Positions 15,759-16,051 of a stretch of DNA of 16,051 bases are shown piece by piece. A model generated the notes under the pieces. It was not told the origin of the DNA and ran no database searches. It worked only from the letters and a program-made list of their open reading frames with translations. How positions within the stretch are numbered: position 1 is the stretch's first letter; the number at the start of each line of letters is the position of its first letter. The stretch lies in contig DVHW01000052.1 in assembly GCA_018711785.1 (NCBI GenBank), forward strand, positions 1 to 16,051, read 5' to 3'. The position numbers and the translations under genes were made by a program. The stretch is from Candidatus Galloscillospira excrementavium (GTDB lineage Bacteria > Bacillota > Clostridia > Oscillospirales > Oscillospiraceae).

Positions 15759-16051
15759 ATGACGCGAGAGCGCATCGGACTGAATGAGAACTGGACCTTC
15801 TACGGGCCGAAGGGGAGCGCGGAGCGGGTGGACCTCCCCCATACGTGGAATGGCCATGATGGACAGGACGGCGGGAACGACTACTGGCGGGGGACCTGCA
15901 CGTATGAAAAGGAGTTTATCCGGCCGGAGTTCGACCCGGCAGAGCAGCGGGTGTATGTGGAGTTCCGCGGCGTGAACGCCAGCGCGCGGGTGCTGGTGAA
16001 CGGGATGGAGGTGACCCGGCACGACGGGGGCTACGCCACCTTCCGCGCCGA
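15759..16051 (+). CDS. GH2 family glycosidase, N-terminal part (runs off window)
   Basis: 97 complete codons are visible before the window ends. The start MTRERIGLNENWTFY, then VDLPHTWNGHDG, YWRGTCTYEKEF, VYVEFRGVNASARVLVNG and HDGGYATFRA, is the classic sugar-binding (jelly-roll) domain of family 2 beta-galactosidases and beta-glucuronidases. The Asn in GVN and the VNG-x(7)-GGY spacing are family hallmarks. There is no signal peptide, so the enzyme is likely cytoplasmic. The catalytic barrel is outside the window, so galactosidase, glucuronidase or mannosidase activity cannot be told apart. The ribosome site is an AG-rich run at 15740-15755 close to the ATG. It lies 90 bases after the isomerase gene, in a stretch that is more AT-rich than the rest. 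It could share the operon or have its own weak promoter; I see no convincing -35/-10 pair there. Confidence 0.9.
   Translation, partial: MTRERIGLNENWTFYGPKGSAERVDLPHTWNGHDGQDGGNDYWRGTCTYEKEFIRPEFDPAEQRVYVEFRGVNASARVLVNGMEVTRHDGGYATFRA

Noticed and set aside
1..16051. CRISPR arrays, insertion sequences, tRNA or rRNA genes
   Set aside because: I saw no regularly spaced repeats, transposase-like frames, terminal inverted repeats or RNA-gene signatures.

Overview
The window is a single-direction, GC-rich (roughly two thirds G+C by eye) block of carbohydrate-active genes on the + strand. Strong AGGAGG-type ribosome sites, lipoboxes of the LAAC type, very G/C-biased third codon positions and permuted family-3 glycosidases all point to a high-GC anaerobic Clostridia member. 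Oscillospiraceae of the gut (Flavonifractor / Lawsonibacter-like) is my best guess; this is inference, since no marker gene is present.

Layout: a leader with a plausible sigma-A promoter (82-110) and a tandem direct repeat just upstream (43-53 and 64-74); lipoprotein LP1 (166-795); a permuted GH3 enzyme of subtype A (849-3728) with a small four-helix membrane protein almost touching it (3730-4134); lipoprotein LP2 (4199-5335); two adjacent permuted GH3 enzymes of subtype B (5421-8399 and 8470-11460); a second subtype A GH3 (11485-14418) with a second copy of the small membrane protein (14420-14812); a sugar phosphate isomerase/epimerase-like TIM barrel (14817-15668); and the 5' end of a GH2 glycosidase that runs off the window (15759-16051). 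Gaps are short (1 to 91 nt), so most or all of this is probably one operon. Several gaps hold GC-rich hairpins without U-tracts.

The four GH3 proteins share one unusual architecture. An N-terminal membrane segment is followed by the GH3 'C-terminal' alpha/beta sandwich carrying the general acid/base Glu, then an Fn3-like domain, a linker of about 110 residues, the GH3 'N-terminal' TIM barrel carrying the nucleophile Asp, and a second membrane segment introduced by a conserved Trp-Trp pair. The domain order is reversed relative to ordinary GH3 enzymes (known from Ruminococcus albus / Butyrivibrio-type beta-glucosidases). Here the whole enzyme also appears tethered to the membrane at both ends with its catalytic domains outside. 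The two lipoproteins and two small membrane proteins look like surface partners.

Working model (inference): a cell-surface machine that trims beta-linked glycans or glycosides outside the membrane, with the isomerase/epimerase and GH2 enzyme handling products or a second linkage. No transporter or regulator lies in the window, and the substrate cannot be read from sequence. The duplication history is visible: an A-type enzyme/partner pair was duplicated, the B enzyme was duplicated, and the B copies share a 720-nt patch much more alike than their flanks, which suggests gene conversion.
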